Assembly: GCA_965261955.1 (NCBI GenBank)
Contig: CBDHEM010000013.1
Span: 248,001 to 312,000 of the forward strand
Direction: 5' to 3'
Source: JABAAI01 sp965261955
GTDB lineage: Bacteria > Spirochaetota > Leptospiria > Leptospirales > Leptonemataceae
DNA: 64,000 nucleotides
Below are positions 41,398 through 50,925 of this stretch, piece after piece. The number at the start of each line of letters is the position of its first letter. Positions within the stretch are counted from its first letter, which is position 1. Below the pieces are notes generated by a model. The model worked only from the letters and a program-made list of their open reading frames with translations, did not search any database and was not told the DNA's origin. The translations under genes were made by a program, and so were the position numbers.

Positions 41398-42390
41398 TCA
41401 ACCTATAAGCCGATAGCTTTTTCCTTCTTGGGCAAGACTTACTCGCATATTGTGCAAGTGTTTCTTAGACATCACTTTTATGTTTTTTTTCAAATATACC
41501 AAAGCACGTGAAAAAATATCCCATATCTTTTCATCATCATAATTTGTATCATGATGTGTAATGATAAGATGTTTTATTTTCCAACGCAGAGCACAGTCAA
41601 TAGTTGTAATCATGGCTGTATGTCCCCAGCCCTCACGATCAATGGCATCCATAATAGAAAATTGGCCATCCATAATAAGAATATCTGCATTCCGAAAAAA
41701 TGAATTATATTCTGCTATTCTTTTTTCGGTGGACAAGGGAAATATTTCTATGTCTGTAGCGAAAATAAATTTTTTCTTATTTACTCGGAAACTATAAGCC
41801 GTACAAGAACCTGGGTGTACGAGAGTTTGTGTTCCAATTTGAATAGGCCAAATCGAAAAGGAAGAACCTTTTGGTATGCAATGAAAAATTTTTTCAGAAA
41901 GCATTTTATTTAGTGGTACAGGAAAATTCACAGGAAGTTGCTGATTAGTAAGTCGTTTTTCTAGATCTGGAATACTAGAATAAAAATGTATTATATAATT
42001 TGGCATATATCCCGGAAGGAAAAATGGCCATCCTTGTATATGATCCCAATGTGTGTGAGTGATAAGTATATGGAGTTCTCGCTTTTCTTTTATCTTTGCC
42101 TTTTTCTTTTCTTCTTTTATAATTTTGTTACCTAACTCACGGGCACCAGAACCAAGATCTATAATCAATTGAACTTTTTTATATTCAATTTCTACACAAG
42201 TTGTGTTTCCCCCTATAACTGTTTTATCCTCCTTGGGAAGGAGCCGTTGTATTTGCTTCATAGAAAGAGCAGGATCCTCTTTTAAAGCATTGAATACAAA
42301 TTGGATTAGATTTTCTATCTTATGGGTATATTCATCATTATTTATGGGCCTTGGACAAGACCCTCTTACGCCCCAAAGTTTAATTTTCAT
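41398..42390 (-). CDS. metallo-beta-lactamase-fold hydrolase
   Basis: A 330-residue MBL-fold protein. Start MKIKLWGVRGSCPRP and the nucleotide-hydrolase-like GGNTTCVEI region are typical of the group that includes phosphodiesterase-like and CpdB-unrelated MBL hydrolases. The metal motif is THTHWDHIQGWPFF (HxHxDH), with later ligands in HPGSCTAYSF, FATDIEIFP, DGQFS and the terminal ITHHDTNYDD. It lies ten bases past the fliG stop and may be its operon partner. The substrate is unknown; a signalling nucleotide or RNA are options. Confidence 0.85.
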   Translation of the reverse strand: MKIKLWGVRGSCPRPINNDEYTHKIENLIQFVFNALKEDPALSMKQIQRLLPKEDKTVIGGNTTCVEIEYKKVQLIIDLGSGARELGNKIIKEEKKKAKIKEKRELHILITHTHWDHIQGWPFFLPGYMPNYIIHFYSSIPDLEKRLTNQQLPVNFPVPLNKMLSEKIFHCIPKGSSFSIWPIQIGTQTLVHPGSCTAYSFRVNKKKFIFATDIEIFPLSTEKRIAEYNSFFRNADILIMDGQFSIMDAIDREGWGHTAMITTIDCALRWKIKHLIITHHDTNYDDEKIWDIFSRALVYLKKNIKVMSKKHLHNMRVSLAQEGKSYRLIG

Positions 42391-42399
42391 AAATAAACT

Positions 42400-43416
42400 T
42401 TAAACGACTAAGTCTTCTTCTCCCCCTCGTGCAACGATAATTTCACCAGCATCTTCTAATTTGCGAATGATATTCACAATTTTCTGTTGGCAGTCTTCCA
42501 CATCTTTTAAGCGTACTGGCCCCATAAAATCCATATCCTCCCTGAGAAGGGCAGATGCTCTTCTAGACATGTTTTTCATGATTTTTTCTTGGACTTCTGC
42601 ATCTACAGATTTTAAAGCTTTTGCCAATTCTTGATTATCTACTTCACGTAGCACTCTTTGGATAGCTCTGTCATCCAGAAGAACAATATCTTCAAAGACA
42701 AACATTTTCTTCTTAATTTGTTCAGCCAACTCTGGATCTTCTTCTTCTAGTGCTTCAATAATAATTTTTTCTGTTCCCCGATCCACAAGATTAAGAACCT
42801 CTGCTACAGCATCAATTCCTCCAGTGGCTGCGTATTCTTCAGAAGCGAGTGTTGAAAGCTTACGCTCTAAAACACGTTCAATTTCTCTGAGTACTTCTGG
42901 AGAGACTCTTTCCATCGTGGCAATCCGTTTAGCTACATCGGCTTGTATTTGATGGGGAAGATCAGAAAGGATTAGAGCTGCTTTTTGAGGTTCTAAATAA
43001 CATAAAATAAGGGCTATAGTTTGTGGATGCTCATTTTGAATAAAATTTAGTAAATGTTGCGGGTCGGTACGTCGGACAAAATCAAATGGTCGTGTTTGTA
43101 GGCTAGAGGTAAGGCGATTGATTACATCAATCGCTTTTTCTGTTCCTAAAGCTTGCTCAAGAACTTCACGAGCATAGTCAATACCTCCTGCGGTGATGAA
43201 GCCCTGGGCCATCATCATTTCATTAAATTCAATAAGGACGGCTTCTTTTTCGTCTGGGGTGACTTTTTCCACCCGTGCCATCTCAAAAATAAGGGTTTCT
43301 ACTTCTTCTTCCCTAAGGTGTTTGAATATTTGGGAGGCAACATCTGAACCTAGCGTGATAAGAAAAACAGCCGCTTTTTGACGGCTTGTAAATTGTGTTC
43401 TTTTAGTTTGAAGCAT
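42400..43416 (-). CDS. fliG: flagellar motor switch protein FliG
   Basis: Rotor protein that meets the stator and generates torque. 338 residues with all three domains: N-terminal TSRQKAAVFLITLGSDVASQ, middle FIQNEHPQTIALILCYLEP (the EHPQ motif that binds FliM), and C-terminal KKMFVFEDIVLLDDRAIQRV and LREVDNQELAKAL with charged torque residues. It lies 230 bases downstream of fliF on the minus strand, the normal pair. A hairpin between the two genes may separate transcripts. Confidence 0.96.
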   Translation of the reverse strand: MLQTKRTQFTSRQKAAVFLITLGSDVASQIFKHLREEEVETLIFEMARVEKVTPDEKEAVLIEFNEMMMAQGFITAGGIDYAREVLEQALGTEKAIDVINRLTSSLQTRPFDFVRRTDPQHLLNFIQNEHPQTIALILCYLEPQKAALILSDLPHQIQADVAKRIATMERVSPEVLREIERVLERKLSTLASEEYAATGGIDAVAEVLNLVDRGTEKIIIEALEEEDPELAEQIKKKMFVFEDIVLLDDRAIQRVLREVDNQELAKALKSVDAEVQEKIMKNMSRRASALLREDMDFMGPVRLKDVEDCQQKIVNIIRKLEDAGEIIVARGGEEDLVV

Positions 43417-43583
43417 TTTACATTCCGATCACGAACAATATATTTGTACACTGTAGGATAGAAGACATACCTCCACACCATTTTTAGTCACACAAGTCAA
43501 AAAATCTATAAAATTGTCTCCTTTCTTCACTCTACCTAAATCTTGGAGCCGATTTTACAGCGTCTGGCTTCCATTGTCGATAG

Positions 43584-43617
43584 AAATCTCTCCTATCCAA
43601 AGGAAGGGGAGAGATTT
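43584..43617. terminator. hairpin between fliF and fliG
   Basis: A 10-bp stem AAATCTCTCC / GGAGAGATTT with a 14-base loop. A T-run follows on the plus strand. On the minus strand, where fliF is transcribed, it is only weakly U-rich. Confidence 0.45.
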
Positions 43618-43648
43618 TTTATATGGGGGTGATGTGCTGGAGAAGTGG

Positions 43649-45346
43649 TTATTCTTCAGATAACCATGTGCGCAGTAGTTTGGCCACTTCCTCAGGTTTT
43701 TCTCGAACAATATTGAGTGCATTTTCAAGCATTTCGCGTCTGGCTTTTTCATCTACAGAAAGTTCAACCTCAGCTCCTTCATCTTCACTAACACGCAAAG
43801 CTGCTTCTCTCATTAATTGTTGTTGCGTAGCCAGCTCTTCTTCACGAATACGTTTCCGACGAAGAAGTTCTTTTCGGAGAGATCTGTAAAATAAATAGAC
43901 AATTACAAAAGCTACGAAAGAAATGCCTGCAATAATTGAAAATTCACGTGTGGTGTGAGTTTGTGTTAATTCTGCATTTTCCACTTCAAACTCTTTGCTT
44001 CTATCTTTTTTTAAATGGCGCACTTCAATTTGGTCTCCACGAATTTTTTTGTATAATAAAGAAGCTTTGAGTAATTCTTCTAAAGTTCTCAATTCTTCTT
44101 CAGAAGGGGGGGTATAGATTCGTTTGTATTCCCAAGTCCCATCTTCTGTTTCTTTTATACCCATTCTCTTCCAAACTCCATCAACAGCTAATGCAATTGA
44201 GCGCGCTTCTTCTTCCCATGGTTGGTGTTTAATATTTCTTTCTATGCTATTGAATGCGTAATTTGTTATGGTATCATCATTTCCATATTCAGAACGTTGA
44301 TAGTCTAAATCTCTATAGCCCGGTGGAAGTTGCTTTTCTGTTCCTGTTGGTCCACCCGGAGTAAAACCATTCCCGCGGAAACGTTCATTGCGTTTATTCT
44401 GTGATATGATTAGAGTACCATTTGGCATAAGTTTTCGGTCCGGATAGGGCGTATCTAGATTCTCAGGTGTTTCTTCTACGGGAGAAACAATTTTTTGTTT
44501 TTCCGTTATCTCATCCCATTTTATATTCAAAGAAACGCGTATAATGGAAATACGGTCTTTTGGATAAAATTCTTGTAATCGTTCATTGATTTCTTTTAGC
44601 CAACGTTTCCTTTCCTTTTCTTCAAATCTTTTTTTTCGTTCTACAAGTTCCAATTCTCGTTGAGCTTTGTCAATTTCATCAGGCTCTACAAATTCATGAC
44701 CTTCATTGTTTGTGATAGTTATGTTTTCTCTTTTTAATTTTGGTACTGCGCGATAAATGAGATTTTTAATTCCCATTACTTGACGACGAGTTACCTTATC
44801 GATACCAGGTATTGTTGTTAGAACTACAGAAGCTTTGACAGGATCGGTGCTTGTCAAAAAATTATTTTGTTTAGGTATAGCCAGTTCCACTTTTGCACTT
44901 TTTATAAAGTCTAGGGTACCTAACATTTTTTCTAGCGATCCTTTAATAGCCCTATGTAATTTTATATTTTTATCGAAAGTTGTTTCATCCCAACGAGAGA
45001 CATCAAATATTTCATACCCCTCCACACCTGTGGGGATGAGGTTATCTTGAGCTAAACGGGTGATAATAGCTTGCCTTTGCTTGCTATTTACATAGAGTGA
45101 ACTAGTTCCGCTGCCACTCCAGTCAAACTGCATAGCGTCTAGTGCTTTTGTAATTTGACCGTAATCACTTTGACTTAGATTATCATATAAAAGTACGCGT
45201 GGTGAAGTTGTTGAAAAAGTAGCCATAGAAGCGAAAGCTAACATGATTACGCCAAGTATGCTTCCTGTGATGATTTTTTTTGTTTTGTTTAAAGTATTCC
45301 ATATATCTGTAGCCTGTTTAAGTAAATTTTGCAAAATGGATGGCAT
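43649..45346 (-). CDS. fliF: flagellar MS-ring protein FliF
   Basis: Forms the MS ring in the inner membrane, the base for rotor and export gate. 565 residues: an N-terminal helix (about 25-45), then the ring-building domain with YDNLSQSDYGQITKALDAMQ, IPTGVEGYEIFD, HRAIKGSLEKMLGTLDFIKS and ASVVLTTIPG. The second helix is near residue 455, and the C-terminal tail LRTWLSEE binds FliG. All parts are present and in frame. It is the first of the fliF-fliG pair. Confidence 0.95.
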   Translation of the reverse strand: MPSILQNLLKQATDIWNTLNKTKKIITGSILGVIMLAFASMATFSTTSPRVLLYDNLSQSDYGQITKALDAMQFDWSGSGTSSLYVNSKQRQAIITRLAQDNLIPTGVEGYEIFDVSRWDETTFDKNIKLHRAIKGSLEKMLGTLDFIKSAKVELAIPKQNNFLTSTDPVKASVVLTTIPGIDKVTRRQVMGIKNLIYRAVPKLKRENITITNNEGHEFVEPDEIDKAQRELELVERKKRFEEKERKRWLKEINERLQEFYPKDRISIIRVSLNIKWDEITEKQKIVSPVEETPENLDTPYPDRKLMPNGTLIISQNKRNERFRGNGFTPGGPTGTEKQLPPGYRDLDYQRSEYGNDDTITNYAFNSIERNIKHQPWEEEARSIALAVDGVWKRMGIKETEDGTWEYKRIYTPPSEEELRTLEELLKASLLYKKIRGDQIEVRHLKKDRSKEFEVENAELTQTHTTREFSIIAGISFVAFVIVYLFYRSLRKELLRRKRIREEELATQQQLMREAALRVSEDEGAEVELSVDEKARREMLENALNIVREKPEEVAKLLRTWLSEE

Positions 45347-45632
45347 AATTTTTTTTCAATCTCCTTAATGTTTTCAACCGAAATAAGATAGCCGATAGTT
45401 AGGTTGAGTTTAAATAGTACAAGCTTTTTATATTCATGTACAAAGTTTTAAAAAAAATAAGTACTATACAAACATGGGTTGCTTTGTTGTTTTCTTAGAC
45501 CAGATATAGTCTCTTGATATTTTGTTCTTATAGAATATGATAATTGATTTTAAAATATCTCTTGCAAAAAAGAGAAGTTATCTACTGACTATGGGACTGT
45601 ATTTTTTATAATGAATGCTTTTTTATTTTGTG
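45347..45632. other. non-coding AT-rich spacer
   Basis: Upstream region of fliF and downstream region of hisS. It presumably holds the fliF promoter. No repeat or ORF is seen. Confidence 0.5.
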
Positions 45633-46958
45633 TTATGTTTCTAAATTTTGTAGTAGGTATTCAGAAATCTTTTCTCTTGGGATCTTTTCCTGTTTCCCAG
45701 TGTTTAAATCTTTTATGCTAATCTTATTTTGAGATAATTCTTCTTCGCCTAGAATAATGACAAAACGTCGATTTTTTTTCTGAGCCATTTCAAATTGTCG
45801 ACCCAACTTACGAGTAGGGCTGAGAGCTTGTTCTACTTCAATTCCCTTTTTCCGAAGTTCTTGTGCCAATGTGAAATGTTCATTTTGTAATTCTCTTGAT
45901 TTTAAACAAAGAAAAACACCCTCTGCTTTTTGTAAAAAAGAAGGAATGTGGTGATGGCTTATTAAAAAATTTTCTAGAGTAACATCACCCATACCAAAAC
46001 CAACAGCAGAAATTTTTTCTGTTCCAAAGCTCCCTAGTAGATCGTCATATCGTCCTCCTCCTAAAAGAGAACGATTATTTTGGGGATCACTATCATAAAT
46101 TTCAAAAATGAAGCTGGTATAGTAGTCGAAGCCACGCATCAGATTGGGGTCAAAATGAAGAGATTTTTTAGGGAAAACATCTTCTAATTCTTGACACTCT
46201 CTGATTATTTTTTCATAATTTCCACCTTTTTTAGCTAAAGCTGGGAAATCTTTTGAAGAAAATTGAATAAATGCTTCAATACGTTTTTGCTCTTCTTTTT
46301 CTGGGCAGCATGTTTTCAATTGCTTTGCAAACTCTGTTTGTTCAATTTTTGTGCGTCTATCAAGCAGACGGCTGATTTCTTGTAAACGCTTGCTTTCTAT
46401 ATTACCAAGATAAGCATCAAAAAGACGTCGATCATTATAGCGTATTTGGAACTCATTGGGTTTTGCCCCATAAGCAAAAAAAATATCTATGGCCAGTGAA
46501 AGCACTTCTTGGTTGGCATGGACAGATGCTTCTTGTGTTCCTAGTAGGTCTACATTTAATTGGAAGAACTCACGTAAGCGACCTCTCCCCGGACGTTCAT
46601 AGCGCATAAAATTTCCAATATTAAACCATCTGATGGGCCAAGGAATTTCTCTCTGCTTTTGTGAAACCATTCTTGCTAGGGTTGGTGTCATTTCTGGACG
46701 TATAACAACATCGCGTTCTCCACGATCCTGAAATTGATAAATTTGTTTACTAAGGATTTCCTCTGAAGATTTAGAAAGATAAAGTTCTAGTGGCTCTAAT
46801 AGAGGGGCACTATATTCTTCGTAACCATAGTTTTTACAAATACGGCGTTGAATTTCAAAAAGCCAGTTTCGAAAACGCATATCTGAAGGGAAAAAATCAC
46901 GCGTTCCAATATAAGGACGAAGTGATAGTTTGGAGAGGTGCTTACGGGAGGAAGACAT
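45633..46958 (-). CDS. hisS: histidyl-tRNA synthetase
   Basis: Class II synthetase that charges tRNA-His. Motif 1-2 region: PYIGTRDFFPSDMRFRNWLF, then VVIRPEMTPTLARMVSQKQR and FNIGNFMRYERPGRGRLREF. Histidine-specific motif A is MRGFDYYTSFIFEIY (about residue 278), followed by LLGGGRYDDLLGSFG and motif 3 AVGFGMGDVTLENF. The C-terminal anticodon-binding domain ends at residue 441. It is full length. It sits last in the smpB-parA-unknown-hisS run, its start abutting the stop of the upstream gene with no gap. Confidence 0.96.
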   Translation of the reverse strand: MSSSRKHLSKLSLRPYIGTRDFFPSDMRFRNWLFEIQRRICKNYGYEEYSAPLLEPLELYLSKSSEEILSKQIYQFQDRGERDVVIRPEMTPTLARMVSQKQREIPWPIRWFNIGNFMRYERPGRGRLREFFQLNVDLLGTQEASVHANQEVLSLAIDIFFAYGAKPNEFQIRYNDRRLFDAYLGNIESKRLQEISRLLDRRTKIEQTEFAKQLKTCCPEKEEQKRIEAFIQFSSKDFPALAKKGGNYEKIIRECQELEDVFPKKSLHFDPNLMRGFDYYTSFIFEIYDSDPQNNRSLLGGGRYDDLLGSFGTEKISAVGFGMGDVTLENFLISHHHIPSFLQKAEGVFLCLKSRELQNEHFTLAQELRKKGIEVEQALSPTRKLGRQFEMAQKKNRRFVIILGEEELSQNKISIKDLNTGKQEKIPREKISEYLLQNLET

Positions 46959-47726
46959 CTAACGGACCTGGAATTCTTTTGATTGGAGTTGCTTTCCTTT
47001 TCTATCTAAAACCTGAAGTTCGTACTGACCAGTTTCCAGAGGTCCCATAAAATACACATAATTTGCAGTTAGAGGCTTCCGTCTACCTAGAGAAGCTTCT
47101 TCTTTTTTCCCCTCTTTTGTCTGCCTATAAATGGCTATTCGGAGGTAGTCTGTTTCCAATTTACCATCTTCCCATGCAAATCGAATGTACACTGGTAAAC
47201 TAGATTGAACGATCAAATTAGTTTTTTGGTCTAGTTCTTTCATACGGTCTTCAACAATATACTCATTAGCTACAGCCAGTGAATAATCTGGTACGCTTGT
47301 ATAAGCTATCAAACTATAGATGAGATAAAATAGAAAAAAAACAGTAACAACTATCCCTATTCCTTTTATAAATTCTTTTTTACTTTGTGTACCCTGTGTC
47401 TCTTCGACATAGTCTTCTAATCGCATATTACTGCTTACATTGTATATTGAATCTCTTGAGGAAGGCATATCTTTATTCTTCAAGGAAGGCATATTTTTAG
47501 AAGGCATATTTTTATTCTTCATAGAGGCTACTCTTATGTTATCATCTCTTGGCAGCTCAATTTCAGTTTTTTCACTTCCTTTTGATTGGGATTTATCGCG
47601 GTCTGTTTTGATTTGTTGAATCAAATTCCCCATATCACCTTCTGTTATAGTTTCTTCTTTGCTACCTAGAATTTTTTCCGTTTGTTTTAAAGCGGCTTCT
47701 TTGAGTTTATCCTTTCTGGATTTCAT
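46959..47726 (-). CDS. unknown membrane protein between parA and hisS
   Basis: 255 residues. A charged N-terminal cytoplasmic part with internal repeats of (K)NMPS type (NKNMPSKNMPSLKNKDMPSS) leads to a helix at about 130-150 (GIGIVVTVFFLFYLIYSLIA). The periplasmic part has about 100 residues ending in GTG- and LQV-type strands (GPLETGQYELQVLDRKGKQL), which looks like an Ig-like beta fold. Its start overlaps the parA stop by 20 bases, so the two are translationally coupled. The repeat may be variable. Function is unknown; a ParA-linked membrane anchor is a guess. Confidence 0.65.
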   Translation of the reverse strand: MKSRKDKLKEAALKQTEKILGSKEETITEGDMGNLIQQIKTDRDKSQSKGSEKTEIELPRDDNIRVASMKNKNMPSKNMPSLKNKDMPSSRDSIYNVSSNMRLEDYVEETQGTQSKKEFIKGIGIVVTVFFLFYLIYSLIAYTSVPDYSLAVANEYIVEDRMKELDQKTNLIVQSSLPVYIRFAWEDGKLETDYLRIAIYRQTKEGKKEEASLGRRKPLTANYVYFMGPLETGQYELQVLDRKGKQLQSKEFQVR

Positions 47727-48477
47727 TTAAGAGTTCCTCACAAAATTGATTGTATTCCAGAGCCACTTTAGAAGTGGGTTGGTATTCAAATATAGTTTGC
47801 CCCATAAGATGAGCTTCCTCTATAATAACTGAGCGACTAATGCGGGTTGAGAATAGAGGAACATATTTTTCTATAGGATCAAGTATGGCTTTTGTAATGG
47901 ATGTACGAGAATTGTAAAGTGTCACCAAGGCACCTAGTGTTTTAAAGTGAGGATTAAATCGTTTTTGGATTGTTCTCTGTGTATCTAACATGGAAACAAG
48001 ACCATCCATAGAAAATTTTGCCGCTGGCAAGGGAATAATCAAATGGTGAGCACAAACAAAGGCATTGACTGTAAGTAAACCAAGGTTAGGTGGACAATCA
48101 ATGATAACGGTGTCATAAAAGACATCAGTGTTTTGTGATAAGCTATCTCTCAATCGAAAAAAACCATCCACAGCACCAGCTAAAAGAGTTTCCACTTCAG
48201 AAAGAGATATTTGTGATGCTATGATATCGAGATGTTCTATGCGTGTTTTTTTTACAATTTGTGAAAGAGGTAGTTTATCTTTAAAAATAGAGTAGCTAGA
48301 GTATTCTATATCTGCTTTATTTATGAAAATGGATGAGCTGTTACCTTGTGCATCTAAATCGATTAAAAGAGTTTTATATTTTTTTTGGCCCAAAGCTGCT
48401 GCTAAACTAATAGCAGTTGTTGTTTTTCCCACGCCGCCTTTTTGATTAGCGATACAAAATATGAGTGTTTCTGGCAT
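47707..48477 (-). CDS. parA: ParA-family ATPase (Soj-like)
   Basis: A Walker-type ATPase for chromosome or protein positioning. ATG 48477 (MPETLIFCIANQKGGVGKTT) is the start that fits the family; an upstream ATG at 48516 would overlap smpB. Deviant Walker A is KGGVGKTT, Walker A' LLIDLDAQGNSSS and Walker B TVIIDCPPNLG. About 256 residues. No ParB gene is seen near it; the next gene codes for a membrane protein. It starts one base after the smpB stop. Confidence 0.9.
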   Translation of the reverse strand: MPETLIFCIANQKGGVGKTTTAISLAAALGQKKYKTLLIDLDAQGNSSSIFINKADIEYSSYSIFKDKLPLSQIVKKTRIEHLDIIASQISLSEVETLLAGAVDGFFRLRDSLSQNTDVFYDTVIIDCPPNLGLLTVNAFVCAHHLIIPLPAAKFSMDGLVSMLDTQRTIQKRFNPHFKTLGALVTLYNSRTSITKAILDPIEKYVPLFSTRISRSVIIEEAHLMGQTIFEYQPTSKVALEYNQFCEELLNEIQKG

Positions 48478-48478
48478 T

Positions 48479-48964
48479 CTAAGATCTACGTTGCATTTCC
48501 CGGAATGCTCTGTCAATGTCTCTTTGTATCTGTTCTTTTTTTAATGTTTCACGTTTATCAACAAGTTTCTTACCTCGTCCTAGCCCTAAAAGAATTTTGA
48601 CATATCCTTTTCCAGTGAAATATAATTTTAGGGGTATGAGACTCAGTTTTTTTGTCTCTATTTGTGCTTTTATCCGAAGTATTTGCTTTTTTTTTAGTAG
48701 AAGTTTACGAGTACGAGTCTCTTCATGATTAAATTGACTAGCATTTCGATAGGGGTGTATTTGCATGTTGATAATAAAAAACTCTTCTTGCTTAGCTAAG
48801 GCATAAGCTTCTGTTATGTTTCCTTGCCCTTGGCGCAAACTTTTTACCTCACTTCCCACAAGGATGAGGCCAGCTTCAATTTCCTCCGAAAATTCAAACC
48901 GAAAACGAGCACTGCGATTGAGTAGGATAGGTGGGGCTTTCGATACCTTTTCCTTCGTTTTCAT
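48479..48964 (-). CDS. smpB: SsrA-binding protein SmpB
   Basis: Binds tmRNA and helps rescue stalled ribosomes. 161 residues: RFEFSEEIEAGLILVGSEVK, the conserved region that holds tmRNA, then SLRQGQGNITEAYALAKQEE, NMQIHPYRNASQFNHEETRT and LIPLKLYFTGKGYVKILLGL, then GRGKKLVDKRETLKKE. Full length, with a basic C-terminal tail ending REMQRRS. tmRNA itself is not in the window. It heads the smpB-parA-hisS run. Confidence 0.95.
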   Translation of the reverse strand: MKTKEKVSKAPPILLNRSARFRFEFSEEIEAGLILVGSEVKSLRQGQGNITEAYALAKQEEFFIINMQIHPYRNASQFNHEETRTRKLLLKKKQILRIKAQIETKKLSLIPLKLYFTGKGYVKILLGLGRGKKLVDKRETLKKEQIQRDIDRAFREMQRRS

Positions 48965-49018
48965 TATATAACGTTTAGCTAGGGACCCTTTTGTATATAA
49001 CCGAATTGTAAGGCAAAA

Positions 49019-49516
49019 TCACCAATTTTTTTCTATATAACGCAAATAATTTTGTAGGGCTTGGACGGCTTGAGTATTTTTATTGCGAACTGTGATAGTA
49101 AGAATCGCTCCATTCTCTGTTTTTCTGACTTTGTATCCATACAAAGAGGAATACCGGAGTATTCTTTGGTATTCAATCGTTGATTTGAGTCCGGCTAAAT
49201 TAATTATTCGAAAATTTTTTCTTTGGAAACGACGAGAAAGTATTTCTAAATCCATTGTAAGACGCGTCGTAAACGTTTTTGAAGGATTTCCGCTTACCTG
49301 GTATTCCAAATTAGCTCCAGTTGGGGAATATGTATAAATTTTTTCATAACCGATCTCGCTCCCTCGTGTTTGCCAATAGCCCTGTAAAACAGGAATGGCA
49401 AAGTAGAGTGAAAAAACACAGCTGAGAACAAGTAGAGTGGCTATTAGGGCATAGCGGAGTTCAAATAAGGCTCGCGATATGGTTGTACTGATTTCTTCTT
49501 TCTTATGACGTGGCAC
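49019..49516 (-). CDS. unknown single-pass membrane protein
   Basis: 165 residues: a short cytoplasmic stretch, one helix at about 20-46 (ALIATLLVLSCVFSLYFAIP), then about 120 periplasmic residues of mixed alpha-beta type (ending AVQALQNYLRYIEKNW). I do not recognise a family. It lies 25 bases after the 345-residue gene upstream, and 54 bases before smpB, so it may share their transcript. It could be part of a division or envelope complex, but this is not supported by motif. Confidence 0.6.
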   Translation of the reverse strand: MPRHKKEEISTTISRALFELRYALIATLLVLSCVFSLYFAIPVLQGYWQTRGSEIGYEKIYTYSPTGANLEYQVSGNPSKTFTTRLTMDLEILSRRFQRKNFRIINLAGLKSTIEYQRILRYSSLYGYKVRKTENGAILTITVRNKNTQAVQALQNYLRYIEKNW

Positions 49517-49541
49517 TTGCTATACCGAGTGATAAATAGCT

Positions 49542-50579
49542 CTATTTGTCATCTTTTTTTCGACAATATGTTAAAAATTTTGCATATTGCTTTTTAATGG
49601 TGTTTTCATATAAAATGGGAAGGGAAGGAGAAATCAGGTTTTTTGGAGGAAGAAAAGAATACTTTCCTTGCTTTTTGTACTTTGTAATCAGATATTTACA
49701 GCTACCTTTTTCTTTTTTGCCGTTTATATTTGCGATAGTTTGTAGGTAATCTAAGCGATTTTGCCAATTTTGGACAAGCTTAGGAAGAAGAATTTTTTTT
49801 TGGAGTAAAAGTTTTTCGTGCTTGGGAATAGCTATAAAAGATGGCGGCAGTGGGAAAACTAGAGCTAAAATAGCTGTAGAAATCGCCAATGAAAGTTCTT
49901 TTGGGCTCAATTGGCCGGATAAGCTGTTATTTTCTTCACTTTTTTCTTTGTGTGAGTTATATGAGAAAGAATCTTGATAATAGCTAACATAAGCCCCATA
50001 TCCCTCCATTCCAGAGCGTCCTTTCATTTCTATAATTCCCAAGCGTACTTTCTTTTTATCAAAAAGAAACAAAGCGTCTCGTTTTTTTTTATCCCAATGA
50101 ATGGGGGCATTTGTTAGAACAAGGTCGTATCGTGTTTGGGAGGCTAGATAATCTTTCCAAGCGATGCTACTTTCTGTTGGCTTTCTGTGATAATTTTTTT
50201 TTTCACCTTTTTTTTTTGATGGGAATGATGGCATTCGTCCCATCAAAAAAGCAGCATTTTGTGGTTGGTCGATTATATAGCGAATCTGTATGCCTGTTAG
50301 TAAATTCGATATTTGATTAGCACTTGCTTTAAATATGAGTTTTAGATAGCTAACATCTCTTTCTACATATTCTGAATCGTATAAGATCCCGACGGTAATG
50401 CTCCAAAGAATATTCTGGTTAACTTCTATATTTTTTTTATTTTCTTTTTTTTGAGTATATATTTTTTTATTCTGACTCCATGAAAGTCCAGTAATCCCAA
50501 GTCTATTGTTTTGAATCCACTCTTTACAGAAAAAAAAGCCGATTAGAGATAAAAAAATAAAAAAAATATTTTTTTTCAC
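49542..50579 (-). CDS. putative lipoprotein of unknown function
   Basis: 345 residues with a short hydrophobic signal peptide (MKKNIFFIFLSLIGFFFC) and a Cys18 that fits a loose lipobox. The mature part has a region ITVGILYDSEYVERDVSYLK followed later by YDLVLTNAPIHWDKKKRDAL and EMKGRSGMEGYGAYVSYY. I do not recognise a domain and see no HEXXH or other catalytic motif. It begins the minus-strand run that continues through a membrane protein gene to smpB. The codon choice (AT-rich) is like that of the neighbours. Confidence 0.6.
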   Translation of the reverse strand: MKKNIFFIFLSLIGFFFCKEWIQNNRLGITGLSWSQNKKIYTQKKENKKNIEVNQNILWSITVGILYDSEYVERDVSYLKLIFKASANQISNLLTGIQIRYIIDQPQNAAFLMGRMPSFPSKKKGEKKNYHRKPTESSIAWKDYLASQTRYDLVLTNAPIHWDKKKRDALFLFDKKKVRLGIIEMKGRSGMEGYGAYVSYYQDSFSYNSHKEKSEENNSLSGQLSPKELSLAISTAILALVFPLPPSFIAIPKHEKLLLQKKILLPKLVQNWQNRLDYLQTIANINGKKEKGSCKYLITKYKKQGKYSFLPPKNLISPSLPILYENTIKKQYAKFLTYCRKKDDK

Positions 50580-50742
50580 AATATATTTTACTTTTATCTT
50601 TTTATAAAAAACTGTTTATTGTTCTTTTTACTTAAACAGGAATCCTCAGCACTTTATTCCTATCGTATTATAATGCGAATGTAACGGGCTAGGGTTATGG
50701 AAAGAGAAAAAATCAAGTATCTTTTTATTTTTTAAAACATCT

Positions 50743-50925
50743 TTAATTTTTATATGAGTTTCTATAGTGATCAATTAACGGAGTGAGTTTTTTAAATAAT
50801 TTTACAAGACAAGGCTTACATAAATTATCTTGATAGAGTTTTTGTACATTCTCGTTACAAGATGTACAAATGTATTTTTGGTTTGTTTTACTTTCTTCTT
50901 TAATTGTTTGTTTGGTTTTTTTCAT
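50743..50925 (-). CDS. small protein with two CxxC pairs (zinc-ribbon-like)
   Basis: 60 residues: a basic, Gln/Thr-rich N-terminus and a likely zinc-binding part ICTSCNENVQ ... LYQDNLCKPCLVKL, that is CxxC about 15 residues before CxxC, then a helical tail. The pattern is the signature of a small zinc ribbon. No domain name can be given. No clear ribosome site is seen, so the call rests on the paired cysteines. It is flanked by non-coding AT-rich DNA. Confidence 0.5.
   Translation of the reverse strand: MKKTKQTIKEESKTNQKYICTSCNENVQKLYQDNLCKPCLVKLFKKLTPLIDHYRNSYKN

Noticed and set aside
48477..48516. Longer ParA start at 48516
   Set aside because: It would overlap smpB by 38 bases, and the family N-terminus begins at ATG 48477.
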